Notes under the pieces: model-generated
Seen by the model: only the letters and a program-made list of their open reading frames with translations
Databases searched by the model: none
Told to the model about the DNA's origin: nothing
In this document: positions 8,601 to 17,111 of the stretch, one piece after another
Layout of the letters: each line of letters starts with the position of its first letter
Position numbering within the stretch: the first letter of the stretch is position 1
Made by a program: the position numbers and the translations under genes
Source: an uncultured Muribaculaceae bacterium
GTDB lineage: Bacteria > Bacteroidota > Bacteroidia > Bacteroidales > Muribaculaceae
Direction of reading: 5' to 3'
DNA: 64,000 nucleotides
Assembly: GCA_934675575.1 (NCBI GenBank)
Contig: CAKUQQ010000004.1
Span: forward strand, 124,001-188,000

Positions 8601-9167
8601 TCACACCTTATCGATTGGCATGCGCCCCTGATTGCTGGCCTTATATTGCGTGGGTGTCATGCCCGTCACCTGCTTAAACTGACGCGACAAGTGAGCCACA
8701 CTTGAGTAGCCGGTGGTATATGCAATCTCGCTCACGGTCTGCTCACCATAGTCTATAAGTTCCTTCACGCGCTCCACTTTTTGCACTATGTAGAATTTTT
8801 CGATAGTGCGGTGCTCATGGGCACTGAACACGGCACTCATCTGCCTATATTCCCCACCTATTGCAGCCGTGAGCAACGACGACACATTTTCCTGTGCAGC
8901 ATCATCGCGGCGCACAAGGGCTATAACCTCGTTTTTTATGCGCTCCACAAGCACATCTTCTTGATTTTTGAGCAGCTCAAATCCCACGTCGGCAAGTTTG
9001 CGACCTATGGTGTCAAGCTCTGCCGCAGTCAAGTCGGCGTCAACCTCGGCATTGCCCATAGCCACTTCGGCATTTGCGTAGCCCAGCGATGCGAGAATGT
9101 TTTTCACCGTCATCACGCACCGGTCACACACCATATTCTTGATAAACAAAATCATACTTATCTTCAC
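8601..9167 (-). CDS. HMA-like/AraC fusion transcriptional regulator
   Basis: A 188-residue regulator with two parts. Residues 1-70 read as a heavy-metal-associated-like (ferredoxin-fold) domain with the metal-binding motif MVCDRC (C14 and C17). Residues ~105-185 are an AraC-type double helix-turn-helix (KVERVKELI, TVSEIAYTTGYSSVAHLSRQFKQVTGMTPTQYK). This architecture is common in Bacteroidetes, where it often neighbours copper or other metal efflux genes. No such genes lie nearby, so the target here is unknown. An alternative start at the second Met (9155) would still keep the CxxC motif. Confidence 0.8.
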   Translation of the reverse strand: MKISMILFIKNMVCDRCVMTVKNILASLGYANAEVAMGNAEVDADLTAAELDTIGRKLADVGFELLKNQEDVLVERIKNEVIALVRRDDAAQENVSSLLTAAIGGEYRQMSAVFSAHEHRTIEKFYIVQKVERVKELIDYGEQTVSEIAYTTGYSSVAHLSRQFKQVTGMTPTQYKASNQGRMPIDKV

Positions 9168-9346
9168 TCATTTTGTTTTGGCAACTCTTGGCCAATAGCA
9201 AGTGCAAACATAGTCAAATATCGCCACAGCACCATAAGTTCAAGCCGTCAAAATGCCTCTAAAAATGCAAGCAGCCGTCAATTTGGCAAAAAAACTCGCC
9301 ATTTTTGAGATTTATGCAAAAAAACGAACACAATCTTCGCAGACTA

Positions 9347-9377
9347 CTTGCAAGTATCATTTTTAGTTGTAACTTTG
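9347..9377 (+). promoter_or_regulatory. Promoter of the candidate small RNA
   Basis: CTTG at 9347-9350 and TAACTTTG at 9370-9377, 19 bp apart. No protein-coding gene of normal size lies between this promoter and the terminator at 9494-9527, which is why a short RNA is proposed. Confidence 0.55.
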
Positions 9378-9381
9378 CATC

Positions 9382-9527
9382 AGTTTTCATGGTATTAGTT
9401 TTAAAGGTTATGAATTGTTTGTCATCGTGAGATGCCGACATATTCATTTGTTAAAGGTTTATGTAAATTGTATTAGAAGGTTAATTATTAAAAAAATCCC
9501 CGATGTTGAATCGTGGATTTCTTTTTT
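9382..9527 (+). ncRNA. Candidate small RNA (or micro-ORF transcript) of about 145 nt
   Basis: The 414-bp gap between the HMA-AraC gene and queE holds a full transcription unit on the plus strand: promoter at 9347-9377, transcribed segment and terminator hairpin. Inside it are a CATC-GTGA-GATG hairpin with a GNRA tetraloop (9423-9434), flanked by TGT/ACA that extend the stem, and two imperfect direct repeats around AAAGGTTATG and AAAGGTTTATG (9403-9452). A 14-codon reading frame starts at ATG 9432 and stops at 9476, so a tiny peptide is an alternative. I recall similar short transcripts with this AAAGGTTA-type sequence elsewhere in Bacteroidetes but cannot name a family. Confidence 0.45.
9494..9527. 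terminator. Bidirectional terminator between sRNA candidate and que operon
   Basis: An 11-bp stem with one mismatch (AAATCCCCGAT with ATCGTGGATTT) is followed by CTTTTTT on the plus strand and preceded by a run of seven A, which gives a T-run on the minus strand. It can end the plus-strand short transcript and the minus-strand queF-C-D-E operon. Confidence 0.65.
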
Positions 9528-9581
9528 ATATATAATCCTCATCACCTTCTTGGGGTAAGAACAAGGACCAATTGCCAAAAC

Positions 9582-10169
9582 TTAGCGGATATTCAAAATT
9601 CGGTGCGTCTGAAGCGACAGCCTCCAGTCGGGGTGCGCAAGCACGGCCTCCACACATATGTTTATGTTTTGCCGGCACTGCTGCTCATCGGCCACAAAGC
9701 ATGGTTGCAGAAATTTGTACTTTGCCACAATGTCGTCATACACAGCCAGGTCTTGACCGCAATACACCACCTTAAGCTCGTCGCACTCGGTGAGCACACA
9801 CGGCTGGGCATCACCGCCGACAAATGTGAATTTTGGCGATAGTGTCACCCAGTCTATGCCGCTGGGCAACTTGTGCGTGCCATTGGTTTCTATTGCTATC
9901 TTCTTGCCGGTTGATTTAAGCCCCAGTATCAGCTCATCATCTATCACAAGCGACGGCTCGCCGCCAGTCAGCACAATCAGCGGAGCCTTGGGATATTTGC
10001 ACACCTCGCTGATTATTGCCGGCAGCGACATTTGCGTGCCCGAATTGTGATCGGTGTCGCAAAAGTTGCACTTCAGATTGCAGCCGCTGAAGCGCACAAA
10101 CACGCTTGCAGTGCCTGTGTTGTAGCCTTCGCCTTGCAACGAGCAAAATATTTCATTCACTTTCCACAT
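9582..10169 (-). CDS. queE: 7-carboxy-7-deazaguanine synthase
   Basis: Radical SAM enzyme that converts CPH4 to CDG in the preQ0/queuosine pathway. The cluster motif CxxxCxxC is at C30, C34 and C37 (SGCNLKCNFC), followed by DTDHNSGT. A glycine-rich SAM segment VLTGGEPSL lies near residue 70. The 195-residue length fits the family's shorter members. Last gene of the que operon. The frame also opens at a TTG at 10184 that overlaps the queD stop, but the ATG at 10169 gives the canonical MWKVNEIF start and is preferred. Confidence 0.93.
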   Translation of the reverse strand: MWKVNEIFCSLQGEGYNTGTASVFVRFSGCNLKCNFCDTDHNSGTQMSLPAIISEVCKYPKAPLIVLTGGEPSLVIDDELILGLKSTGKKIAIETNGTHKLPSGIDWVTLSPKFTFVGGDAQPCVLTECDELKVVYCGQDLAVYDDIVAKYKFLQPCFVADEQQCRQNINICVEAVLAHPDWRLSLQTHRILNIR

Positions 10170-10180
10170 GGCGCACGGTT

Positions 10181-10540
10181 TCAAATCATGTTGCCCTGCT
10201 GCTCGTCCTCGTCGTTTATGTAGGTGGCAAGGTTGTTGGCAGTTTCTCTCACGTCGGCACGATAGCAGCCCGGAATGTTGTCAACAATCCAGCGTGCCAT
10301 GTTCTCGGCAGTGGGATTAAACGAGAACACCTCGTTCAGGTTCTTGTGGTCGAGAGTGTCGTTGAGTTTTCTCTTGATAACAGAGAAATCACACACCATT
10401 CCGTTTTGGTCAAGTGTGCGAGCCTTGCAATAGACGGTTATCAGCCAGTTGTGGCCATGCAAGTTTTCGCATTTGCTCTCGTAGTCGAGAGCAAGCTGGT
10501 GACTTGCCGATATTTCAAGTGTTTTCTTAACGTAATACAT
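10181..10540 (-). CDS. queD: 6-carboxy-5,6,7,8-tetrahydropterin synthase
   Basis: Converts 7,8-dihydroneopterin triphosphate to CPH4, the first dedicated step of queuosine synthesis. The zinc ligands are H14, H28 and H30 and the catalytic cysteine is C24 (SKCENLHGHNW). At 119 residues it is a standard-length single-domain QueD. It lies 29 bp downstream of queC and its stop is 11 bp before the queE ATG, so it is inside one operon. Confidence 0.94.
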   Translation of the reverse strand: MYYVKKTLEISASHQLALDYESKCENLHGHNWLITVYCKARTLDQNGMVCDFSVIKRKLNDTLDHKNLNEVFSFNPTAENMARWIVDNIPGCYRADVRETANNLATYINDEDEQQGNMI

Positions 10541-10569
10541 CTCTTTTTCTTTGTCTTAATAAAATTCAG

Positions 10570-11229
10570 TTATTCGTCCTCATACACCGTGGTGTCGGTT
10601 ATGCCGGCATCGCGCAACGCCTCTTTGCGCTCGCGGCATGTGCCGCACTTGCCGCAATGCTTTTCACGACCCTTGTAGCAAGAGTAAGTCTCGCTGTAGT
10701 CTATGCCCAGAGCCTTGCCGTGGCGTGCTATGTCGGTCTTGGATATGCCGGTGTATGGAGCAAACACAGTCACGCCCTTATACGTTCCGTTTAACATGGC
10801 TTGCGACATGGCGTCGATAAATGCCGGGCGGCAATCCGGATATATCGTGTGGTCGCCACTGTGGTTGGCTATCAACACATGGTCAAGGTCGTTGCTCTCG
10901 GCTATTCCGCAGGCTATGGCAAGCATTATACCGTTGCGAAACGGAACCACGGTCGATTTCATATTTTCATCGTCGTAGTTGCCCTCCGGAATGTCGTCGG
11001 CCGTCCCAAGCAGAGAACTCTTGAAATATTTGTGCATAAACTCAAGCGGAATGATGATATGCTTAATGCCCAGACGCTTGCAGTGCATGATGGCAAACTG
11101 GCGCTCACGCTCGTTTTGAGTGGAGCCATAGTCAAACGTGATTGCCAACGCAATGCGGTCTTGATACTCATAAAGGAGGGTGGTGGAATCCATGCCACCC
11201 GATATGATGATTACTGAATCTTTGGCCAT
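10570..11229 (-). CDS. queC: 7-cyano-7-deazaguanine synthase
   Basis: ATP-dependent ligase that makes preQ0 from CDG and ammonia. The PP-loop SGGMDSTTL is at residues 10-18 and a C-terminal zinc site is formed by four cysteines in SCYKGREKHCGKCGTC. The length of 219 residues is typical. The ATG at 11229 was chosen because the longer frame adds a non-conserved leader across the intergenic gap. It follows queF by 42 bp. Confidence 0.95.
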   Translation of the reverse strand: MAKDSVIIISGGMDSTTLLYEYQDRIALAITFDYGSTQNERERQFAIMHCKRLGIKHIIIPLEFMHKYFKSSLLGTADDIPEGNYDDENMKSTVVPFRNGIMLAIACGIAESNDLDHVLIANHSGDHTIYPDCRPAFIDAMSQAMLNGTYKGVTVFAPYTGISKTDIARHGKALGIDYSETYSCYKGREKHCGKCGTCRERKEALRDAGITDTTVYEDE

Positions 11230-11271
11230 TGTGTGATGTGTTGATTTGGGTGTGTAAAAAAACAATAACGG

Positions 11272-11742
11272 TTATTCGCTGCGGAAGTTGGCAAGCAGAC
11301 GCTGCTTCACCATGTCTTGGTGCTCACTGTCGCCATAGTTGGCAAAAGGGCAAATCGATATGCCTCCGCGCGGATTAAATGTGCCTATAACCTCTATGTA
11401 TTTCGGGTCCATAAGGCGCACAAGGTCCTTCATGATTATGTTAACGCAATCCTCGTGAAAATCACCATGATTGCGGAAACTGAACAAATATAGCTTCAAG
11501 CTCTTGCTCTCCACCATTCTCACACGCGGAATGTAATTGATGGTGATGCGTCCAAAGTCGGGCTGACCTGTTTTCGGGCACAGCGAAGTGAACTCCGGGC
11601 AGTGTAGTGTTACAATGTATTCGTTGTCCTGATGCTTGTTGACAAAGGTCTCAAGCACGTCAGGAGTGTAGTCGTAGCTGTAGTGCGTACCCTGGTTTCC
11701 AAGCAGCGACACGCCTTCCAGTTCCTGTTCGTTTCTCGACAT
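11272..11742 (-). CDS. queF: NADPH-dependent 7-cyano-7-deazaguanine reductase
   Basis: Reduces preQ0 to preQ1, the base later inserted into tRNA by Tgt. A short, unimodular QueF of 156 residues: the nucleophile C55 and the acid D62 are in [13 protein letters not shown], and the NADPH/substrate motif region [16 protein letters not shown] follows. First gene of the que operon queF-queC-queD-queE. A TAAATTTG box occurs on the minus strand at 11770-11777, 27 bp upstream of the start, although no clear -33 box was found. I saw no preQ1 riboswitch in the 225-bp upstream gap. Confidence 0.95.
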   Translation of the reverse strand: MSRNEQELEGVSLLGNQGTHYSYDYTPDVLETFVNKHQDNEYIVTLHCPEFTSLCPKTGQPDFGRITINYIPRVRMVESKSLKLYLFSFRNHGDFHEDCVNIIMKDLVRLMDPKYIEVIGTFNPRGGISICPFANYGDSEHQDMVKQRLLANFRSE

Positions 11743-11897
11743 AGCTACCTCATTTTATTGATTATTATGCAAATTTACGAAACTCCCCCGACATAAAAGA
11801 GCCACGAAATCAAAAAAATCATAAGACAAACATTCCACAATATAAATAATTTAACTACTTTTACAAGTTCAAAACATATTACGAAAAAATAGGAACG

Positions 11898-11924
11898 GGA
11901 ATTATGGCCTAATTGGCATATTCC
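11898..11924 (+). promoter_or_regulatory. Leader hairpin before the BY-kinase gene
   Basis: GGAATTATGGCC pairs with GGCATATTCC around a short TAATT loop (about 10 bp with one or two bulges). It lies 44 nt before the start codon of the exopolysaccharide kinase gene. The motif TTACCCATTAAA at 11947-11958, also found before the CapD-like gene at 20925-20936, follows it. No promoter with both boxes was found in this gap. Confidence 0.35.
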
Positions 11925-11967
11925 AACTTGATTATTATTTGATTAATTACCCATTAAACTCAGAAAA

Positions 11968-14373
11968 ATGCAGGAAGTAGAAGAAAAGCCAAAAGCTATC
12001 ACTACCAACAACGAGACGAGCGACTCCAATTTCCAGATTCGCGCTTATCTCACGGCATGTGCCCACAACTGGTATTGGTTCGTCATGTCGATTATTGCAT
12101 GTGCTTGCATTGCCTTCCTTTACAGCAAGTCGCAACCCAAGCTCTACTCATCGTCATCGCTGATTCTTGTAAAAACAGACAAAAACATGTCAGCAGGAAG
12201 CCAATCACAAGTGTTTTCAGACTTGGGCATCAACCCGACCTTAAGCGATGTACCTAATGAAATCTACAAAATCAAATCCACCAATTTGATGGAAGATGTG
12301 GTTAACAACCTCGGTCTTAACGTGCAATATTATGGCCGCGTTTTCCTCCGCAATGTTAACATCTACAAGTCTTCGCCGGTGCAAATCACTCCGCTGCGCA
12401 AAGTGGACGAAAACTTCACCATGACTGTAGTGCCAAAGAGCGACACCGAGCTTGAATTCAAAATTGACGACGAAGGCTGGCAAAAAGCTCATTTTGGCAA
12501 CAAGGTCAACACCGAGTTTGGCCCAATCGCCATAACCAAGAACAGCAACTTCAAATTGTCTGATTACAAAGACTTCAACATAGTAGTAAAAGTCCAAACT
12601 ACCCAAGCTCTTGCAAAGCAGCTTGTGGCAAGCCTCACAGCAGAACAAGCCGACAAATATTCTGATGTGTTGAAAATAACATTAAACTGGGATAACCACG
12701 AAGAAGCTATCGACATTCTCAAGGCCTTGATTGCAACTTATAACCAAGACGCAATCAACGACAAGAACAAGGTGGCACGCAACACCGAGTCGTTCATTGC
12801 AGAGCGCATCGATGTGCTGTCAAAAGACCTTAACGGCGTTGACAGCCGCGTGGCACAACTCAAGGTCAACTCTGTGAACTCGGCAATCTACGCAAGTCCT
12901 GAAACAAGCTTGAAATATGCCGACAACGCTGCCGACATTGATATGCAGATAAGCCTTGCCGCCTACATTCAAGATTACTTGAACAAGATGAACGGCAACA
13001 ACCTCATTCCGTCAAACACTGGTATTGCAAGCACCGGCATTGAAACGCAAATAAACGAATACAACCAAGCCATGCTCAAATATCAGCGCATAGCTTCCAC
13101 CTCGAGCAACGAGAACCCTGTGATGATTGAGCTTAACAAGTCAATCGCATCACTCAAAAGCAACATAATGCAATCGCTTGGCAACTACATACGCTCATTG
13201 CGCATGAAGCAGTCGCAAGCGCGCTCTCAAGAGGGCATGGCCACTGGCAGCATGGCTGCTGTACCATCACACGAGAAAGCCATAACCGAGGTTGAGCGTC
13301 AACAAAAAATCAAAGAGCAGCTCTACCTCTATCTTCTCAACAAACGTGAAGAGAATGCTTTGCAGCAAGCCATCACCGAGCCAAACGCAAAAGTCATAGA
13401 AAGTCCGTCGGGCGATCCCAACCCATTCTCTCCCAAGCCTGCCATGATAATGCTGGTGGGTCTGATGGTGGGTCTGATGTTGCCAGCAGGTGTAATCTAC
13501 TTGATTTTCTGGATTTACTCGCTCGACACGATGATTCACACACGCAAAGATGTGGAGGACAACTGCAACTTGCCTATCATAGGTGAGATTCCGGAAAAAC
13601 GTGCCGACCAGGCTAACCAGGAGATTGTGGTCACCGAAACTGGTCGCGACCGCGTTTCAGAGGCATTCCGCATATTCCGCAGCAACCTCGACTATGTGAT
13701 AACCGACAGCGAAAGCAAGGGCGGCACTGTGATTCAGCTCACATCTACCATTGCAGGTGAGGGCAAGAGTTTCGTCTCTATCAACCTCGCGCTTGCTTGC
13801 GCCCACATTGGCAAGAAGGTTATCGCCATCGACGTTGACTTGCGCAAAGGCAGCTTCTCGCAATACATTGGCCTCACCAACAACGGCATTGGTCTGAGCG
13901 CATATCTGTCAGGCAATGTGCAAGACGTGCACAGCATCATCAACAAAGGCGTGCTGCACCAAAATCTTGACTTGATTGGCGTTGGCGCAATTCCGCCGAA
14001 CCCAACCAACTTGCTCATGAGCAAGCACTTTAAGGAGATGATTGACGTGTTCAAGAAAGAATATGACTACATTCTGCTCGACACCGTGCCATTCGGAATC
14101 ATTGCCGACGCAGCGTTAATCAATCATTATGCCGACTTGACAATCTACACAATTCGTGACGGCAAAATCGACAAACGCTATCTCGAAGAGTTGCAGAAGA
14201 TGTCAGACGACAAGAAAATCAACAATCTCACACTGCTTCTCAATGACATCAAGACCAACTCCAAACGCTATAACTACAGCTATGGCAACTATGGCTACGG
14301 ATATGGTTATGGATACGGCTATGGATATGGCTACGGTTATGGCAACGAGGACGAGAATGAAGACAAAGCTTGA
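11968..14373 (+). CDS. Exopolysaccharide co-polymerase/tyrosine autokinase (Wzc-like BY-kinase)
   Basis: An inner-membrane protein of 801 residues that should set polysaccharide chain length and couple it to a cytosolic tyrosine kinase. Two transmembrane segments (about 33-52 and 490-515) enclose a large periplasmic Wzz domain with coiled-coil helices. The C-terminal kinase has Walker A STIAGEGKS near 592-600, Walker A' VIAIDVDLRKGS near 620 and Walker B YILLDTVP near 700. The tail (residues 768-792) is an extraordinary Tyr-Gly run with 12 tyrosines, the presumed autophosphorylation cluster, followed by an acidic end. No Wza-type exporter or phosphatase gene is adjacent; polymer precursor genes follow downstream on the opposite strand. 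Confidence 0.92.
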   Translation: MQEVEEKPKAITTNNETSDSNFQIRAYLTACAHNWYWFVMSIIACACIAFLYSKSQPKLYSSSSLILVKTDKNMSAGSQSQVFSDLGINPTLSDVPNEIYKIKSTNLMEDVVNNLGLNVQYYGRVFLRNVNIYKSSPVQITPLRKVDENFTMTVVPKSDTELEFKIDDEGWQKAHFGNKVNTEFGPIAITKNSNFKLSDYKDFNIVVKVQTTQALAKQLVASLTAEQADKYSDVLKITLNWDNHEEAIDILKALIATYNQDAINDKNKVARNTESFIAERIDVLSKDLNGVDSRVAQLKVNSVNSAIYASPETSLKYADNAADIDMQISLAAYIQDYLNKMNGNNLIPSNTGIASTGIETQINEYNQAMLKYQRIASTSSNENPVMIELNKSIASLKSNIMQSLGNYIRSLRMKQSQARSQEGMATGSMAAVPSHEKAITEVERQQKIKEQLYLYLLNKREENALQQAITEPNAKVIESPSGDPNPFSPKPAMIMLVGLMVGLMLPAGVIYLIFWIYSLDTMIHTRKDVEDNCNLPIIGEIPEKRADQANQEIVVTETGRDRVSEAFRIFRSNLDYVITDSESKGGTVIQLTSTIAGEGKSFVSINLALACAHIGKKVIAIDVDLRKGSFSQYIGLTNNGIGLSAYLSGNVQDVHSIINKGVLHQNLDLIGVGAIPPNPTNLLMSKHFKEMIDVFKKEYDYILLDTVPFGIIADAALINHYADLTIYTIRDGKIDKRYLEELQKMSDDKKINNLTLLLNDIKTNSKRYNYSYGNYGYGYGYGYGYGYGYGYGNEDENEDKA
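14269..14343 (+). repeat. In-frame Tyr-Gly codon repeat in the kinase tail
   Basis: Twenty-five codons encode 12 Tyr, including nine consecutive Tyr-Gly pairs built from TAT or TAC plus GGC, GGA or GGT. The mixed codons suggest selection for the amino acid pattern more than recent slippage. Repeat-number change would alter the number of phosphorylatable tyrosines. Confidence 0.85.
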
Positions 14374-14420
14374 TAGCAGCCATTATGCGCCAGCGCGCAT
14401 AGCTTAAACACATAAAAAAA

Positions 14421-14464
14421 GCAAACCGGTCAGATTAAGTTCTGGCCGGTTTGTTCGTTTTTTA
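14421..14464 (+). terminator. Terminator of the BY-kinase gene
   Basis: A stem of about 12 bp with one mismatch (GCAAACCGGTCAG with CTGGCCGGTTTG) is followed by TTCGTTTTTT. Confidence 0.75.
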
Positions 14465-14542
14465 TATTACTATCGCTTACGAGTTAAGCATTGTCTGCTT
14501 GTGTCGCCACGTCGCTCTCGCGCTATAATCGCGGCAGCACCG

Positions 14543-15577
14543 TCAGCGCAATGGGTTCTGCTCCGACTTATACCACTCGATAAACTTGTCTATGCCTTCA
14601 TGCAGCGTAACGCTCGGCTTGTAGCCAATCTCCGCCTCCAGCTTCGACGTGTCGGCGTTGGTCTGATACACATCGCCGGGCTGCATGGGCAAAAACACTT
14701 TCTTTGCCTCCATGCCCAGAGCCTGCTCTATCTCGGATATGAAATCCATCAGTTTCACTGGGTGCGAGCAGCCTATGTTATATATCTTATATGGCACGCA
14801 ATTTGGGCACTTGCTGCCGTCAACTGTGCTGTCAAGCACCTTTATCGTGCCCTCCACTATGTCGTCGATATAAGTGAAGTCCCTTATCATGTCGCCGCCG
14901 TTATACACCTTGATTTCCCTGCCGTGGCTTATGGCGTCGGCAAACAGCATGGGAGCCATGTCGGGGCGTCCCCAAGGGCCATACACCGTGAAATAGCGCA
15001 AGCCTGTGGTGGCAAAGCCATAGAGCTTGCTGTAGCAGTGCGCCATAAGCTCATTAGACTTCTTGCTGGCGGCATACAGGCTCACTGGCGTGTCCACCTT
15101 GTCGTCCTCGCTATATGGCACCTTGCTGTTCAAGCCATAAATCGAGCTCGACGATGCAAACACCAAGTGCCGCACTCCATAATGGCGGCAGCACTCCAGT
15201 ATGTTGAGAAAGCCCACAAGGTTGCTCTGCATATAGGCATACGGATTTTGTATGGAATAGCGCACACCGGCCTGGGCGGCAAGGTTCATCACCTTGTCGA
15301 AATGATATTTCTCAAACAGCTTGTTCATGGTGTCGGTGTCGTCAATCGACATTCTGATGAACTGCAAGTTCGGATATAGCGAACTGACCACTATGTTGCG
15401 TTCCCAGTCGGCATCGCTCTGTATTATGCCGCAAGCTTTCAGCCTGCCATACTTGAGACGCGTGTCGTAGTAGCTGTTGATGTTGTCTATGCCCACCACC
15501 TCATCGCCTCGCCGTGCCAGTTCAAGCATCAGTTTAGAGCCAATGAAGCCGGCAGCGCCAGTAACAAGCACTTTCAT
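14543..15577 (-). CDS. NAD-dependent epimerase, UDP-glucuronate 4-epimerase-like
   Basis: A 344-residue short-chain dehydrogenase-fold enzyme. The NAD-binding GAAGFIGS is at residues 7-14, DNINSYYDTRLKYGRL is typical of UDP-glucuronate/UDP-galacturonate epimerases, and the catalytic YxxxK occurs in LYAASKK, with SSSSIYG upstream. It would convert UDP-glucuronate, made by the UDP-glucose dehydrogenase encoded just upstream, to UDP-galacturonate for capsule or exopolysaccharide. The two genes are 47 bp apart on the minus strand and likely form an operon. Confidence 0.9.
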   Translation of the reverse strand: MKVLVTGAAGFIGSKLMLELARRGDEVVGIDNINSYYDTRLKYGRLKACGIIQSDADWERNIVVSSLYPNLQFIRMSIDDTDTMNKLFEKYHFDKVMNLAAQAGVRYSIQNPYAYMQSNLVGFLNILECCRHYGVRHLVFASSSSIYGLNSKVPYSEDDKVDTPVSLYAASKKSNELMAHCYSKLYGFATTGLRYFTVYGPWGRPDMAPMLFADAISHGREIKVYNGGDMIRDFTYIDDIVEGTIKVLDSTVDGSKCPNCVPYKIYNIGCSHPVKLMDFISEIEQALGMEAKKVFLPMQPGDVYQTNADTSKLEAEIGYKPSVTLHEGIDKFIEWYKSEQNPLR

Positions 15578-15624
15578 ATTATGCTAAATATAAAAAAATA
15601 GAATTCTTCTTATTAAAAGCGAAA

Positions 15625-16857
15625 TCAGTCTCTTCTAAACAAGTCGCGCGTATATACCTTGTCCTTCACATCGTCAAGGCACGAATCATAGCGATTGGCA
15701 ATTATGGCGCGGCAACCGCTCTTAAATTTCTCAAGGTCATTGACCACAAGGCTGCCAAAGAATGTGGAGCCGTCTTCAAGCGTAGGCTCATATATCACCA
15801 CTTCTGCACCCTTGGCCTTTATGCGCTTCATCACGCCCTGTATGCTGCTTTGCCTGAAGTTGTCGGAGTTTGACTTCATGGTGAGCCTATACACACCCAC
15901 CACACAACGCTGCTCCGCGTCGGGGTTATATGCGCTGTTGTCGCTGTAGTAACCAGCCATGTTGAGCACACGGTCGGCTATGAAATCCTTGCGTGTGCGG
16001 TTGCTCTCCACTATGGCCTGAATCAGGTTTTCCGGCACATCGGCATAGTTGGCAAGAAGCTGCTTTGTGTCTTTTGGCAGGCAATAGCCTCCATAGCCAA
16101 ACGACGGATTATTATAGAAGTTGCCAATGCGCGGGTCAAGGCACACGCCCTTTATTATGTCTTGCGTGTCAAGGCCTTTAAGCTCGGCATAAGTGTCAAG
16201 CTCATTAAAGTAGCTTACGCGCAGAGCCAAATAGGTGTTGGCAAACAATTTCACGGCTTCGGCCTCGGTCAGACCCATATAAAGCGTGTCTATGTTCTGC
16301 TTTATGGCACCCTGCTGAAGCAGGCCAGCAAACGTGTGAGCAGCCTCGTCAAGCCGGTTGTCACCTGCCGGGCGACCCACAATTATGCGACTCGGATACA
16401 GGTTGTCATACAGCGCCTTGCTCTCACGCAAAAACTCCGGCGCGAATATTATGTTGTCACAACCATATTTCTTGCGCACACTCTCGGTATAGCCCACAGG
16501 AATGGTGCTCTTAATCACCATGATTGCCTTTTTGTTGACTTTCAGCACAAGTTCTATCACCTCCTCCACATGCACTGTGTCGAAGAAATTGCGCTGTGGG
16601 TCGTAGTTGGTCGGTGTGGCTATCACCACAAAGTCGGCATCACGATAAGCTGCCTCACCGTCGAGCGTGGCTGTGAGATTAAGTTGCTTTTCAGCCAAAT
16701 ATTTCTCTATATACTCATCTTGGATAGGTGACTTACGGTTGTTTATCAGTTCCACTTTCTCTGGAACAACATCTACAGCCATCACCTCATTGTGCTGGCT
16801 TAGCAGTGTGGCTATGCTCAACCCCACATATCCTGTTCCTGCAACTGCAATTTTCAT
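15625..16857 (-). CDS. ugd: UDP-glucose 6-dehydrogenase
   Basis: Oxidises UDP-glucose to UDP-glucuronate with two NAD+. A 410-residue protein with the NAD site GTGYVGLS at 7-14, the central helix with [18 protein letters not shown] (about 203-220) and the catalytic Cys259 in [11 protein letters not shown]. It is the first gene of an operon with the epimerase. Its upstream region holds a two-unit repeat array (16891-17018) whose near end supplies a TATCTTTG box 33 bp before the ATG, so transcription may start inside the repeat. Confidence 0.94.
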   Translation of the reverse strand: MKIAVAGTGYVGLSIATLLSQHNEVMAVDVVPEKVELINNRKSPIQDEYIEKYLAEKQLNLTATLDGEAAYRDADFVVIATPTNYDPQRNFFDTVHVEEVIELVLKVNKKAIMVIKSTIPVGYTESVRKKYGCDNIIFAPEFLRESKALYDNLYPSRIIVGRPAGDNRLDEAAHTFAGLLQQGAIKQNIDTLYMGLTEAEAVKLFANTYLALRVSYFNELDTYAELKGLDTQDIIKGVCLDPRIGNFYNNPSFGYGGYCLPKDTKQLLANYADVPENLIQAIVESNRTRKDFIADRVLNMAGYYSDNSAYNPDAEQRCVVGVYRLTMKSNSDNFRQSSIQGVMKRIKAKGAEVVIYEPTLEDGSTFFGSLVVNDLEKFKSGCRAIIANRYDSCLDDVKDKVYTRDLFRRD

Positions 16858-16890
16858 ATTGGCAATTATTTTAATTTTTTATTCTTTAGG

Positions 16891-17018
16891 CAAAGATAAT
16901 GCAAATCGAGTGCAGAATATCAAACTTGTTTGAATATTATGCTGAGATGCAGCTTATCTTATGCAACGATAATGCAAATCGGGTGCAGCGCGTCAAGTTT
17001 TACTTGAATGTTATTATC
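16891..17018 (-). repeat. Dispersed promoter-carrying palindromic repeat, array A
   Basis: Two units of about 75 bp. Read on the plus strand each unit starts (CAA)AGATAATGCAAATC, passes a central palindrome (CAAACTTGTTTG in unit 1, TCAAGTTTTACTTGA in unit 2), and unit 1 ends GAGATGCAGCTTATCTTATGC. The ends of unit 1 are themselves inverted (AAGATAA against TTATCTT). On the minus strand the edge reads TTTGCATTATCTTTGC, containing a -7 box 33 bp from the ugd start. A second array of the same family is at 55552-55698 and a decayed unit at 51832-51886. Confidence 0.8.
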
Positions 17019-17041
17019 CCCCACTCTCAAGTTATGCCAAC

Positions 17042-17076
17042 AAAAAAAGCAGGCCGGCTATTGTGCCGACCTGCTT
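17042..17076 (-). terminator. Terminator of the PCMD/barrel/calycin operon
   Basis: The minus-strand hairpin GCAGGTCGGC with GCCGGCCTGC (one G-T pair) and a 6-nt loop is followed by a T-run (seven A on the plus strand at 17042-17048). It lies 36 bp after the stop of the T9SS cargo gene. Confidence 0.8.
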
Positions 17077-17111
17077 CCGTTTATTCTCAACTAAACGTGA
17101 TTGCTATCGCC

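Noticed and set aside
9432..9476. 14-codon ORF inside the candidate sRNA as a coding gene
   Set aside because: It is too short to support from sequence alone, so it is listed as an alternative in the sRNA entry and not as a CDS.
11743..11967. Possible preQ1 riboswitch in the gap upstream of queF
   Set aside because: The gap does not show the compact H-type pseudoknot with an A-rich tail; the sole strong hairpin (11898-11924) is oriented to the BY-kinase gene.
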